A stretch of DNA of 20,721 bases from DASZZY01 sp036260395 (GTDB lineage: Bacteria > Actinomycetota > UBA4738 > CALAEC01). The position numbers and the translations under genes were made by a program. Shown piece by piece: positions 1-7,341 of the stretch (position 1 is the stretch's first letter; every line of letters starts with the position of its first letter). The DNA lies in the NCBI GenBank assembly GCA_036260395.1, contig DASZZY010000191.1, positions 1 to 20,721 on the forward strand, in the 5' to 3' direction. The notes under the pieces were generated by a model that saw only the letters and a list, made by a program, of their open reading frames with translations, made no database searches and was not told the DNA's origin.

Positions 1-995
1 CGGGCCGGGGCCAGGCGCAACGCGGCGGGGCGACGCCCGAGGCGCTGGCCGGCGTCGACGCCGTGGCCTCCTGCGTCCCGTACCGGCTGAACCTCGCGGT
101 CATGGAGGGGGCCCTGGAAGCGCGCGTCCCGTACGCCGATCTCGGGGGCCTGTACCACATGACGCTCCGCCAGCTGGAGCTCGACCAGCGATTCCGCGAC
201 GCGGGGGTCGCTGCGGTCGTGGGCATGGGCTGCTGTCCGGGGCTCTCGAACGTGCTGGCGCGGGCGGGCGCCGATCGGCTGGACGCCGCGTCGTCCATCG
301 ACCTGGTGGACGGGGCCATCGACGAGGAGGCGGGGTTCGGGATCCCCTACTCGGCGGAGACGATCCTCGACGAGTTCACCATGCCGGCGATGGTGTACGA
401 GAACGGCCAGCTGCGGGAGGTGCCGGCCGGGTCGGGCGCGGTGCGGTGGCGCTTCCCGGAGCCGCTCGGCGACATGGAGGCGGTCTATACCCTCCACTCC
501 GAGCTGGCGACGCTGCCCCGGACGATCGAGGGCGTCCGGAACGTCCGGTGGCGGCTGGCGCTGCCGCCCGCGGTGGCCGACGGGTTCCGCCTCCTCGTTG
601 GGCTGGGCCTGGCCGGTGACGACCCCGTCGGGACGCCATCCGGCGCGGTGGTCCCCCGGGAGGTCCTCCGGGCGGTGCTCGCCCGGCTGCCGAAGCCGGA
701 AGGACCGCCCCGCGACGTCGAGGCGCTCGTGGTCCGGGTGGCCGGGAACCGGGGCGGCCGGCCCGCCGCGTTCACCGGGGAGGCCCTGTTCCGTCCCACG
801 CCGGAGGGCATCTCGGCCGGCGCCTTCGGCACCGCCATCCCCATCGCCGTGGCCGCCCGCTGGCTCGCGGAGGGGCGCATCCCGCCGGGCGTACACCCGC
901 CGGAGGACGTGCTGACGCCGGACGAGTTCCTGGAGGACCTCGCCGCCGAAGGCGTGCGCCTCCGCCTGTCGCTGGATGAGGAGCTGCGCGGCTAG
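1..995 (+). CDS. Saccharopine dehydrogenase-like oxidoreductase, C-terminal part (5' end outside the window)
   Basis: The reading frame is open to the left edge, so the N-terminal Rossmann domain is missing and about 330 residues are visible. The visible part matches the saccharopine dehydrogenase/reductase family: a stretch ending the NAD domain (CVPYRLN, then ALEARVPYADLGGL) followed by GMGCCPGLSNVLAR, the usual glycine-rich turn, and then the family's alpha/beta substrate domain. In this family the enzymes are cytosolic NAD(P)-dependent oxidoreductases of lysine metabolism or of unknown substrate, so the substrate here cannot be named. The gene is convergent with the RTX gene on the other strand, and the two stop codons overlap in CTAG. 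The internal GTG at position 63 is not the true start, because conserved sequence continues upstream of it. Confidence 0.8.
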   Translation, partial: GRGQAQRGGATPEALAGVDAVASCVPYRLNLAVMEGALEARVPYADLGGLYHMTLRQLELDQRFRDAGVAAVVGMGCCPGLSNVLARAGADRLDAASSIDLVDGAIDEEAGFGIPYSAETILDEFTMPAMVYENGQLREVPAGSGAVRWRFPEPLGDMEAVYTLHSELATLPRTIEGVRNVRWRLALPPAVADGFRLLVGLGLAGDDPVGTPSGAVVPREVLRAVLARLPKPEGPPRDVEALVVRVAGNRGGRPAAFTGEALFRPTPEGISAGAFGTAIPIAVAARWLAEGRIPPGVHPPEDVLTPDEFLEDLAAEGVRLRLSLDEELRG

Positions 996-2203
996 GGCCG
1001 GGGAAGCAGCTCGGGGACCGGCGGGACGGGGACGGGCGGCGGCGGAGGACCGATCGGGCCGCAGTTCGTCATCGTCTCGATGTTGACGCACACGTCCCCG
1101 GCCAGCCCGGGCAGACCGCCATCGCCCGTGTCGGTCCCGTCTCCGCCGTCGAGATAGTCGTCCTCGGCGCCGCCGTTCAGCGTGTCGTTCCCGCCACCGG
1201 CCAGGAACCCGTTCTGCACGAGGTTCCCGGTGATCGTGTCGCCGTTGGAGGATCCCTGCACGTTCTCGATGCTCGTCAGCGCATCGGACCCCTCGCCGGT
1301 GGCGGTGCCGACGCCCAGGCCGAGGTCGACGGTCACGCCGGCCGTGGCGCGGACGAAGGAAACCATGTCCGTGCCGGGCCCCGCCTCCACGAGGTCGTCC
1401 CCGGCCAGAGGGTAGAAGAAGTTGTTGCCGTCGCTGCCGAACAGCTGGTCGCTGACCTGGGACCCCTCCGCGCCCTCCACGTTCGTGATGGTGTCGGTGC
1501 CCTCGCCGGTGGCGCTGCCGGTGGCCAGGTTCACCTCGACGCCGTTCGGGTTTCCGGCGAAGAAGTACGACACGATGTCGAACGCCCCGGTACCGCCGTC
1601 GATCACGTCGTCGCCGTCCTGGCCGAGCAGGTACTCCTGCCCGGCCCCCCCCACGAGCGTATCGTTGCCGACGTTGCCGTACACCAGGTCGAGGTTCCCC
1701 GCGCCCGCCCGCACTTCGTCGTCGCCCACGCCCCCGTAGACGGAGTCGTCGCCCTTACCCCCGTCGACCAGATCGTTCCCGTCGTCCCCGGCGGCGATGT
1801 CGGCCCCGTCGCCGCTGAACATCTGGTCATCGCCGGATCGCCCGCGCACGAAGTCGTCGCCGCTGCCGCCGAAGATCTGGTCCCGACCCGGACCCCCGTT
1901 CACGAAGTCCTTGCCGCCCGCGACGAATACCTGGTCGTGCCCGCCCGCGGCCACGACGTAGTCGTCGCCCGGTCCGGCGCAGACGATGTCGTTCCCGCCC
2001 CGGCCCTTGATGAAGTCGCCGCCGCCCCGGCCGACGATGATGTCCCGCTTCGCCGTGCCCTTCAGGAAGTCGTTCCTCCGGGTGCCCACGATCGTGGCCT
2101 TCTTGCCGTCGCACTTCGGCGCGGCGAGGGCCGGCGAGGCGGCCAGGAGCGGCCCCGCCGCGAGCGCGGCGACCAGGAGGCCCCGGATGGCGGTGGAGGT
2201 CAT
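992..2203 (-). CDS. Secreted RTX (hemolysin-type calcium-binding) repeat protein, paralogue 1
   Basis: About 403 residues. A Sec-type signal peptide is visible (MTSTAIRG, a hydrophobic alanine/leucine core, cleavage near ALAAPKC). The body is made of RTX nonapeptides of the GGxGxDxUx type (GGSGDDFVRG, GGKGDDSVYG, GGAEDDYLDG and many more), which bind calcium and fold into a parallel beta roll outside the cell. Two longer modules each carry ATGEGxD followed by a GSxxxDxLxG-like turn. The tail is proline-rich. No protease or lipase domain is seen, so it is probably structural or adhesive. The ATG at 2203 was chosen because the signal peptide starts there and a TACAGT hexamer lies 7 nt upstream; GTG codons at 2209 and 2212 are alternatives. 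It is a tandem paralogue of the next gene. Confidence 0.85.
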   Translation of the reverse strand: MTSTAIRGLLVAALAAGPLLAASPALAAPKCDGKKATIVGTRRNDFLKGTAKRDIIVGRGGGDFIKGRGGNDIVCAGPGDDYVVAAGGHDQVFVAGGKDFVNGGPGRDQIFGGSGDDFVRGRSGDDQMFSGDGADIAAGDDGNDLVDGGKGDDSVYGGVGDDEVRAGAGNLDLVYGNVGNDTLVGGAGQEYLLGQDGDDVIDGGTGAFDIVSYFFAGNPNGVEVNLATGSATGEGTDTITNVEGAEGSQVSDQLFGSDGNNFFYPLAGDDLVEAGPGTDMVSFVRATAGVTVDLGLGVGTATGEGSDALTSIENVQGSSNGDTITGNLVQNGFLAGGGNDTLNGGAEDDYLDGGDGTDTGDGGLPGLAGDVCVNIETMTNCGPIGPPPPPVPVPPVPELLPRP

Positions 2204-2210
2204 CTCCACC

Positions 2211-2216
2211 ACTGTA
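2211..2216 (-). promoter_or_regulatory. Possible -10 element (TACAGT) for a leaderless RTX 1 transcript
   Basis: On the minus strand TACAGT fits TANNNT and ends 7 nt before the ATG at 2203, the spacing typical of leaderless actinobacterial mRNAs. There is no convincing -35 at 16-18 nt; a TTGACC at 2250-2255 is too far away to pair with it. Confidence 0.3.
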
Positions 2217-2287
2217 CGGCAGGTGTCTCGCGGGCGGAAGAGACAAACCGGTCAATCGAGTGGGACATGGTGGACCAAGCGGGATGA

Positions 2288-2313
2288 AGCGCCGCGCCCG
2301 GAGGCGCGGCGCT
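2288..2313 (-). terminator. Hairpin terminator candidate downstream of RTX 2
   Basis: A perfect 11-bp GC-rich inverted repeat (AGCGCCGCGCC and its complement) with a 4-nt loop begins 10 nt beyond the stop of the second RTX gene. No T-tract follows, as is common in high-GC actinobacteria. It would separate the two tandem RTX transcription units. Confidence 0.5.
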
Positions 2314-2323
2314 CCACCGATGT

Positions 2324-3460
2324 CTAGTACGAGGGCCGGAGCGAGGCGAGCGACGCCGTGGGCGGCACCTTGCGGCTGGTGCGGGCGGCATCGGGTCGCG
2401 CCGGGCGAGCGACGGCCGCGCTGAACTCTTCGCAGTTCGAATCGTTCTCGATGCCCAGACACGTATCGGTGCCGTCTCCGCCGTCGCCGGTGTCCGTGCC
2501 GTTCCCCCCGGAGAGCAGGTCGTCCCCGCCCAAGGCCGTGATGTCGTCGGGCCCCTTCAGGCCATAGAACTCGTTGGCACCGTCCGTTCCGAGCAGCGTG
2601 TCCCCGAACTCCGAGCCGGCCGCCATCTCGATCGAGAGCAGGACATCCGGGCCCTCGCCGAACGCGGTCCCGGCCTGCAGATCGACCGTGACCGCGCCCG
2701 GCGCCAGCGGGAACAGGACGAGGTCGTTCGCGGCTCCACCATCGACGGTGTCAGCCCCACCATGCGGGAAGAAGAAATCGTGTCCTTCGTCCCCGGTGAA
2801 CTCATCATCGGCGCTTATGTCGCCGGATCCCTGCAACCCATTGACATCCCTGAGCGTGTCGTTTCCCTCCCCGGTGGCGATCCCGGTCTCGAGGTTCGCG
2901 GTGATTCCGGCCCCGTTCCTCGAGAAGAAGAACGAGGCGAGGTCCTCGCCCCCATCACCGTCGACCACGTCGTTGTCTCCCTGCCCGAGCAGGATGTCGA
3001 AGCCGCCACCACCGCGAAGCGTGTCGTTCCCGTTGTTGCCGAAGAGCAGATCCGATCCCTTACCACCCTTGACGGTGTCCTTCTTGGAGCCGCCGAACAG
3101 GAGATCATGGCCTCCGGCGCCGAGGATGAGATCAGCTCCGGCCAGGCCGCCGGTGATGTCGTTGCCCGCCCCACCGTTGGTCTTGTCGTTCCCGCCCCCG
3201 GCGTCGATGTCGTCGGCCCCGTCGCCGCCGCAGAGCCGGTCTGCGCCGCCGAAGCCCACCAGGAGATCCTTGCCTCCGAGCCCGACGATGACGTCGACGC
3301 CCGGCGTCCCGAAGATGTCGTCGCCGCCACCGGTGCCGACGATCGTGGCCGCCATCCCGAAGCACTTGGGTGCGGCGGAGACCGGCGGGGCGGCGATCAA
3401 TCCGGCGGCCATCAATGAAGCGGTCAGCGCGAAGCCGACCGACAGTCGCACGCGACGCAT
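2324..3460 (-). CDS. Secreted RTX (hemolysin-type calcium-binding) repeat protein, paralogue 2
   Basis: 378 residues from the ATG at 3460, chosen because it follows a strong Shine-Dalgarno (GAGGGGGA) and opens a clear signal peptide (MRRVRLSVGF, hydrophobic core, cleavage near VSAAPKC). An in-frame start 63 nt upstream is less likely, since it would lie in the predicted promoter. RTX repeats such as GGKGSDLLFG and GNNGNDTLRG fill residues of roughly 45-150. The second half has the same ATGEGxD modules as paralogue 1, and both mature proteins begin APKC followed by a conserved ATIVGT. The C-terminal tail is short and basic, not proline-rich. It is probably extracellular and calcium-binding; no enzymatic domain is visible. 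The pair looks like a local duplication that has since diverged. Confidence 0.87.
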   Translation of the reverse strand: MRRVRLSVGFALTASLMAAGLIAAPPVSAAPKCFGMAATIVGTGGGDDIFGTPGVDVIVGLGGKDLLVGFGGADRLCGGDGADDIDAGGGNDKTNGGAGNDITGGLAGADLILGAGGHDLLFGGSKKDTVKGGKGSDLLFGNNGNDTLRGGGGFDILLGQGDNDVVDGDGGEDLASFFFSRNGAGITANLETGIATGEGNDTLRDVNGLQGSGDISADDEFTGDEGHDFFFPHGGADTVDGGAANDLVLFPLAPGAVTVDLQAGTAFGEGPDVLLSIEMAAGSEFGDTLLGTDGANEFYGLKGPDDITALGGDDLLSGGNGTDTGDGGDGTDTCLGIENDSNCEEFSAAVARPARPDAARTSRKVPPTASLASLRPSY

Positions 3461-3494
3461 GAGTTGTCCCCCTCTCCCGGAAAACGACGTCGGC

Positions 3495-3523
3495 AGGGTA
3501 GGGGGTGCCGAGAGCCGGGTCAA
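3495..3523 (-). promoter_or_regulatory. Sigma-70-type promoter of RTX 2
   Basis: Reading the minus strand, TTGACC (3523-3518) and TACCCT (3500-3495) are separated by exactly 17 nt, close to the housekeeping consensus. Transcription would begin near 3488, giving a short leader that contains the strong ribosome-binding site of the RTX 2 gene. Confidence 0.55.
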
Positions 3524-3571
3524 TAGGCCGTTCGGAGGACCGCCCCTGAAGGAAGCGACCCCGCGCGCTGC

Positions 3572-3577
3572 TACAAT
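3572..3577 (+). promoter_or_regulatory. -10 element (TACAAT) of the tRNA-His/tRNA-Lys unit
   Basis: TACAAT lies 10 nt before the G at position -1 of tRNA-His and is a near-perfect -10 hexamer. The -35 region is not recognisable. The promoter would be divergent from that of RTX 2. Confidence 0.45.
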
Positions 3578-3587
3578 CGCTGGGCGT

Positions 3588-3662
3588 GGTGGCCGTAGCT
3601 CAACTGGTTAGAGCGCCGGGTTGTGGTCCCGGAGGTTGGGGGTTCGAGTCCCCTCGGTCACC
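3588..3662 (+). tRNA. tRNA-His (anticodon GTG)
   Basis: The acceptor stem is GTGGCCG (3589-3595) paired with CGGTCAC (3655-3661). The anticodon stem CCGGG/CCCGG encloses a loop with GTG at 3623-3625, and the T-arm carries GGTTCGAGTCC. The base before the acceptor stem is G (3588) and the discriminator is C (3662), giving the extra G-1:C73 pair that identifies tRNA-His to histidyl-tRNA synthetase. CCA is not encoded. It lies 6 nt upstream of tRNA-Lys, so the two are probably cotranscribed. Confidence 0.95.
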
Positions 3663-3668
3663 CGTCCC

Positions 3669-3741
<73 letters not shown>

Positions 3742-3784
3742 CGGAAACCGCCGGATCCCCCCTCCGCCGGCCACGACGGGCGGA

Positions 3785-3796
3785 CGATAGCTATCG
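3785..3796. repeat. 12-bp perfect palindrome
   Basis: CGATAGCTATCG is a perfect palindrome 2 nt past the stop of the ydbT-like gene and 43 nt past tRNA-Lys. It is AT-rich for this window. It could be a short protein-binding site or chance; with no loop it is not a good terminator. Confidence 0.3.
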
Positions 3797-3798
3797 CA

Positions 3799-5253
3799 TC
3801 ACTTCCCCCGGCCGCCCCATCTTCCCGAACCCCCGTCGCTGTGTGACGCTCGGCCGGCCATCGACTCGCTGAGGAGAGCGAACCGCTCTTCCGCCCGCGC
3901 ACGGGCCAGATCCCGTAGCGGCGTGCTCGCCCCCGGGACCTCGAGCCTCAAGCTCCCGAGATCCAGCAGTCGCTGGTCGGGCAAGGCCGCCAGGGACAGA
4001 TGCTGCAGGTTGCGAAGAGGCGTGAACGTCGTGCGCCGGACCAGGACCCCCGACCGTGCCACCCCCAGACCATCGTCGATGACGTGGCCGAGGGCGACCC
4101 ACGACGCGACGGCCAACAGCCAGGCGATCGGGACCAGGACGAACACCAGCGCTCCCAGCGGGCCCCACACGAGCGATGTGGCCAGCCCGATCGCGACCGC
4201 GGGGGCCGACCACCAGATCAACCGGCGAACGAGCGCCCGTACCGGGGGGCGCTCCAGGCGGGAGAACAAGCGCGCAGCTGGATCGCCGAACAGCTCGGCG
4301 ACGACCGCCAGGGCCCGTTCCTGATCGGCGATGGGGAGCAGGACGCTCGTCTCCTTCTCTTCCTCCGACCTGCCGCTGAAGCCTGCGGTGATCGCTCGGA
4401 GGGAGGCGAGCCCGAACGCCAGGCGCACGAGGTTCTGCTCCAGCACGATCGCTTGCAGGCGGCTCAGGGGAACGGCTGCCCGGCGCTTCTCGAGCAATCC
4501 CCGGGAGACGACCAGCCGATCGCGCTCCCGCCGGAGGGTGAAGTCCCAATAGACCACGATGGTGGCCACGATGGAGACGGCCAGTGACAGCACGAGGAAG
4601 GCAGCTATGGCCGCCAGGAGCAGGAGCACGCCGCTGGATCCAGCTCGGCCCAGACGTTCGAACAGGCTCACCAGGAACCGGTCCGACGCCAGGTCTTGCG
4701 CGTATCCGAGGATCACCGCGATGACCGCCACCCGTCCTCCAGTGATCCCGGCGAGTGCCAGCAACCCGGGACCCAAACTTGCCAGGACGGGCGTCTCGAC
4801 GTGCGGTGCGGGGGGCGCCCCACCCCGGGCGAGCAGCCGGGCTCGGAGGTTCTCGGCCTCCCCGGGGGTCACCGCGACGAGCGCTGCCTCGGTCTGACGG
4901 CCGCCCGCTGCTTCGATCCGGAGCTCGACCACACCGAAGACCCGATGGCGCAGCTTCTCGACGAAGTCGACGCTCTGGATCCGGGGGAGAGGGATCACCC
5001 GTCGCCACCGGCCGACGAGGCCGCCCTCCACGATCAGCGTGTCCCCCTCGACCCAGTAGGCGAACCGCAGGAACCACCCCGTGGCCACGATGACGGTCAG
5101 GAGGAGCGCGCCGAGCACGAACGGCACAGCGCTCGGCTCCACCAGCACGAGTGCGGCCGCACCGACTCCGAAACGGGTAATGGTCTCGATCGTCCACACC
5201 GCGACGGCGGACGGGTGGAGGCGCTTCCGCTCAGACGGTCTGCGCTCCGGCAA
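3799..5253 (-). CDS. ydbT: YdbT-like membrane protein with three bacterial PH (bPH2) domains
   Basis: About 484 residues, the usual size of YdbT. Each bPH2 domain carries the typical signature after a strand: RIQSVDFVEKLRHRVFG, RLQAIVLEQNLVRLAFG and RNLQHLSLAALPDQRLLD. Membrane segments lie near residues 20-60, 155-205 and 315-370. The N-terminus RLHPSA is also typical of the family. The TTG at 5253 was chosen because GAGGAG lies 10 nt upstream and it leaves 12 residues before RLHP; an ATG at 5295 would overlap the upstream gene by 65 nt. The gene overlaps the ydbS-like gene by about 23 nt, so translation is probably coupled. In Bacillus the ydbST pair belongs to the cell-envelope stress response. 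The role here is inferred to be envelope-related, and no enzymatic activity is known. Confidence 0.8.
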   Translation of the reverse strand: MPERRPSERKRLHPSAVAVWTIETITRFGVGAAALVLVEPSAVPFVLGALLLTVIVATGWFLRFAYWVEGDTLIVEGGLVGRWRRVIPLPRIQSVDFVEKLRHRVFGVVELRIEAAGGRQTEAALVAVTPGEAENLRARLLARGGAPPAPHVETPVLASLGPGLLALAGITGGRVAVIAVILGYAQDLASDRFLVSLFERLGRAGSSGVLLLLAAIAAFLVLSLAVSIVATIVVYWDFTLRRERDRLVVSRGLLEKRRAAVPLSRLQAIVLEQNLVRLAFGLASLRAITAGFSGRSEEEKETSVLLPIADQERALAVVAELFGDPAARLFSRLERPPVRALVRRLIWWSAPAVAIGLATSLVWGPLGALVFVLVPIAWLLAVASWVALGHVIDDGLGVARSGVLVRRTTFTPLRNLQHLSLAALPDQRLLDLGSLRLEVPGASTPLRDLARARAEERFALLSESMAGRASHSDGGSGRWGGRGK

Positions 5254-5686
5254 CCCTGGAAAGCTCCTCGCGCAGCGATTCGGCCTCCGCGGCATCGAGC
5301 CCCGGGATCCGTCCCGCGCTCCCGGCGGCCGTGTACACGATCACCTGGTTCAACCGGAACAGCCTGTCGAGCGGGCCCTGGCGTGTCTCCACGAACTGGA
5401 TCCGGTCGAAAGGGATGAGCGTCAGCACGAAGAACAACGCACCCCGGGACATGAGCAAGTCCCGCTCGCGGATCGCGTACCGCCACCGGCGGAATCGGAG
5501 GAGAGGCAGAGCCACGGCCGCGACGGCCGCGGCGATCGGTACGGCCACGGTCAGCGACGACGGAATCCCCTGGAAGACCATCTCGCCCACGGCCGCAGCC
5601 ACCACGGCGACCATGGCCACGCCCGCCCCCACCGTCCACCAGAGGAACAGGACACGTCGATCCAGCCGGCGGGAGGGTTCTGCCAC
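5231..5686 (-). CDS. ydbS: YdbS-like membrane protein with one bacterial PH (bPH2) domain
   Basis: 151 residues from the GTG at 5686. There are two transmembrane helices (near residues 10-35 and 43-62) followed by a bPH2 domain with the signature IPFDRIQFVETRQGPLDRLF and the closing GSAGRIPGLDAAEAESLREEL. Size and layout fit YdbS, the partner always found next to YdbT. The open frame continues upstream into the tRNA-Leu gene on the other strand, so any earlier start is rejected. The GTG has no Shine-Dalgarno, but TAGCGT lies 7 nt upstream, suggesting a leaderless mRNA. It is the first gene of a two-gene unit with the ydbT-like gene. Confidence 0.8.
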   Translation of the reverse strand: MAEPSRRLDRRVLFLWWTVGAGVAMVAVVAAAVGEMVFQGIPSSLTVAVPIAAAVAAVALPLLRFRRWRYAIRERDLLMSRGALFFVLTLIPFDRIQFVETRQGPLDRLFRLNQVIVYTAAGSAGRIPGLDAAEAESLREELSRVAGAQTV

Positions 5687-5693
5687 GGCTGGG

Positions 5694-5699
5694 ACGCTA
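5694..5699 (-). promoter_or_regulatory. Possible -10 element (TAGCGT) for leaderless ydbS
   Basis: TAGCGT fits TANNNT and ends 7 nt before the GTG start. No ribosome-binding site exists between them, which favours leaderless transcription. The -35 is unclear. Confidence 0.3.
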
Positions 5700-5777
5700 T
5701 CGCAGGCGTCGGAGGGCCGCGCTCTCGTGACCGCCAGGACCAGGGAAGACGAGCGCCGAACGCGCGTATCCTCGTGC

Positions 5778-5864
5778 CGGCGAGAGTGGCGGAACCCGGC
5801 AGACGCGCCGGACTTAGGATCCGGTGCCCGAAAGGGCGTGGGGGTTCGAATCCCCCCTCTCGCA
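5778..5864 (+). tRNA. tRNA-Leu (anticodon TAG)
   Basis: An 87-nt class II tRNA. The acceptor stem GCGAGAG (5778-5784) pairs with CTCTCGC (5857-5863), with discriminator A. The anticodon stem CCGGA/TCCGG encloses TAG at 5813-5815, reading CUA/CUG codons. There is a long variable arm with GCCC-GAAA-GGGC, and the T-arm has GGTTCGAATCC. CCA is not encoded. It is divergent from the ydbS-like gene. Confidence 0.95.
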
Positions 5865-5868
5865 CGGA

Positions 5869-5895
5869 CGAGCCCCCGCGCTCCGCGGGGGCTCG
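5869..5895. terminator. Bidirectional hairpin terminator after tRNA-Leu
   Basis: A perfect 12-bp stem (CGAGCCCCCGCG and its complement) with a 3-nt loop lies 4 nt past tRNA-Leu on plus and 17 nt past the stop of the SRPBCC gene on minus. It sits between two convergent units and could end both. There is no T-tract. Confidence 0.65.
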
Positions 5896-5912
5896 CCGTC
5901 GACGTGCGGGTG

Positions 5913-6377
5913 TCAGCTGACCTGGCGCTGATGCACCTCGCCTCGCCAGGCACCGGTCTCCTTGCCCCGGCCCTCGATGAACTCCTTGTACCTGCGGAGG
6001 TCACCCTTCACCCGGGTCTTGACGGCGCCGACCGCGTCGGCGGCCTTCTCGAGCGTGCCCTCGGGACTCCACTCCATCTGGAGCATCACCCGGGTGGTGT
6101 CGTCATCGATCCGGTGGAACGTGATGACCCCGGCGTTGTCCGGCCCGGCGAACCCGGTCCACGCGATCCGCTGGTCCGGGGTCTGCTCGGTGATCTCCGC
6201 CTCCCATTCGCGCTGCTGGCCGGCGACCTCCGCCCGCCACCGCAGCCTGGTGTCGTTGATCTGCTGGACCTCCTGCACGCCCTGCATGAAGTGCGGGAAG
6301 TCCTCGAACTGCGTCCACTGGTTGTACGCCGTGCGCACCGGGACGCTGACCTCGACGGACTCCTCGATGGTCGACAT
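5913..6377 (-). CDS. SRPBCC-family (START-like, polyketide cyclase/dehydrase type) protein
   Basis: 154 residues from the ATG at 6377, which follows a strong GGAGGAGGT with 4-nt spacing; a GTG two codons earlier is the alternative. The fold signature is clear: an N-terminal strand (ESVEVSVPVRTAYNQW) leading to FEDFPHFMQGVQEV, then alternating strands (RLRWRAEVAGQQREWEAEI, RIAWTGFAGPDNAGVITFHRI) and a long C-terminal helix (DLRRYKEFIEGRG). SRPBCC proteins bind hydrophobic ligands in a deep cavity. This COG5637-like subgroup is common in actinobacteria next to stress genes, and its ligand is unknown. It lies downstream of the universal stress protein gene, with 65 nt between them. Confidence 0.85.
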   Translation of the reverse strand: MSTIEESVEVSVPVRTAYNQWTQFEDFPHFMQGVQEVQQINDTRLRWRAEVAGQQREWEAEITEQTPDQRIAWTGFAGPDNAGVITFHRIDDDTTRVMLQMEWSPEGTLEKAADAVGAVKTRVKGDLRRYKEFIEGRGKETGAWRGEVHQRQVS

Positions 6378-6442
6378 GGGCACCTCCTCCTCAAGAGTAG
6401 GGCTCGATCTTGCGGATACCCGCCGGGCCGGGGCCGCAAACG

Positions 6443-7270
6443 TCAGGCCGTCTTGGCGATGAGGACGTTCGTCTCGGCGTGGTGGGCGACGTTGTTGGGG
6501 ACGCTGCCCATGAGGAACCGCCGGGCTCCGGTCATGCCCTTGTTGCCGACAACGATCAGGTCGGCCCCTTCGCCGGCCGCCACGTCGAGGATCCGCTCGG
6601 CCGGATCGCCCTCCATCGTCGCCGACGACGCGCCGACCTGCCCGCCGAGCGCGGCCTCGGCCTCTTCGAGGACCCCCTTCCCGCGGTCGGGGTCGCCGAC
6701 GTGCAGCAATAGGACCTGGGCCCCGATCGCCGCGGCGAGCTCGGCCCCCACGTGGACCGCCTCACGGGCCGTCGGCGAGCCGTCGGTGGCGATCAGCACC
6801 TTCCCGTACAGCGGCCCGTCGACCGACAGCGGATCGTCGGTTCGCTCGGCCCACACCGTATGGGCGATGAGGACGTGGCACGGCGCGTGGTGGGCCACGT
6901 TGTTCGGGACGCTCCCCAGGAAGAAGCGCCGGGCCCCGGCCATCCCCTTGTTGCCGACGACGATCAGGTCCACGGCCTGCTCCTCGGCGATGTCCAGGAT
7001 CACGTCCGTGGGGTTCCCCTCCTGCACGACGGTGCGGAGCCCGAGGCGGTCCCCGAGCCTCCGGGCCTCGTGCTCGACGATGCTCCTGGCCACGTCGTCC
7101 TCGGCGTGGTCGTGATCGGCGCCGAGCGGGGAGTCGTCGCCGCCCGAGCGGCGGTAGGCGCTCACCAGCACCAGCTCGGCCTGGACCTTGGCGGCCAGGG
7201 CGCCGGCGTGGGCCACGGCGACGGCGGCCGTGTCCGAGCCGTCCGTGCCGGCGAGGATCCTGGAGAACAT
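6443..7270 (-). CDS. Universal stress protein with two UspA domains
   Basis: 275 residues. Domain 1 (about 1-138) starts MFSRILAGTDGSDTA and domain 2 (about 155-275) starts KVLIATDGSPTA. Each ends with the nucleotide-binding motif G-2x-G-9x-G-S (GNKG at 107-110 and 242-245, each followed by GSVPNN), so both domains should bind ATP. The identical GSVPNNVAHHA in both halves points to an internal duplication. Tandem-UspA proteins of this kind are abundant in actinobacteria and respond to hypoxia, starvation or redox stress. The ATG at 7270 follows GAGGAGG with about 8-nt spacing. Confidence 0.93.
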   Translation of the reverse strand: MFSRILAGTDGSDTAAVAVAHAGALAAKVQAELVLVSAYRRSGGDDSPLGADHDHAEDDVARSIVEHEARRLGDRLGLRTVVQEGNPTDVILDIAEEQAVDLIVVGNKGMAGARRFFLGSVPNNVAHHAPCHVLIAHTVWAERTDDPLSVDGPLYGKVLIATDGSPTAREAVHVGAELAAAIGAQVLLLHVGDPDRGKGVLEEAEAALGGQVGASSATMEGDPAERILDVAAGEGADLIVVGNKGMTGARRFLMGSVPNNVAHHAETNVLIAKTA

Positions 7271-7318
7271 CGCGGCTCCCTCCTCGGGTGCGGGCATCCG
7301 GGAGTATGCGCCGGAGCG

Positions 7319-7337
7319 GCGCGGGCCGCTACCGCGC
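7319..7337 (-). terminator. Weak hairpin terminator candidate after the epimerase-like gene
   Basis: A 6-bp GC stem (GCGCGG with CCGCGC) and a 7-nt loop lie 4 nt past the stop of the epimerase-like gene. It is short and lacks a T-tract, so it may only be a GC-rich coincidence. Confidence 0.25.
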
Positions 7338-7341
7338 GGGA

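Noticed and set aside
2574..3611. Long plus-strand frames opposite the RTX 2 gene
   Set aside because: They are proline/serine-rich antisense products of the glycine/aspartate repeats, have no family motif and run into tRNA-His.
3791..5197. 468-codon minus-strand frame overlapping the ydbT-like gene
   Set aside because: Arginine/glycine/proline-rich frame shadow; the neighbouring frame carries clear bPH2 motifs and membrane helices.
5331..7115. 594-codon plus-strand frame running through tRNA-Leu, the SRPBCC and UspA genes
   Set aside because: It crosses a tRNA and a terminator and is antisense to three recognised genes.
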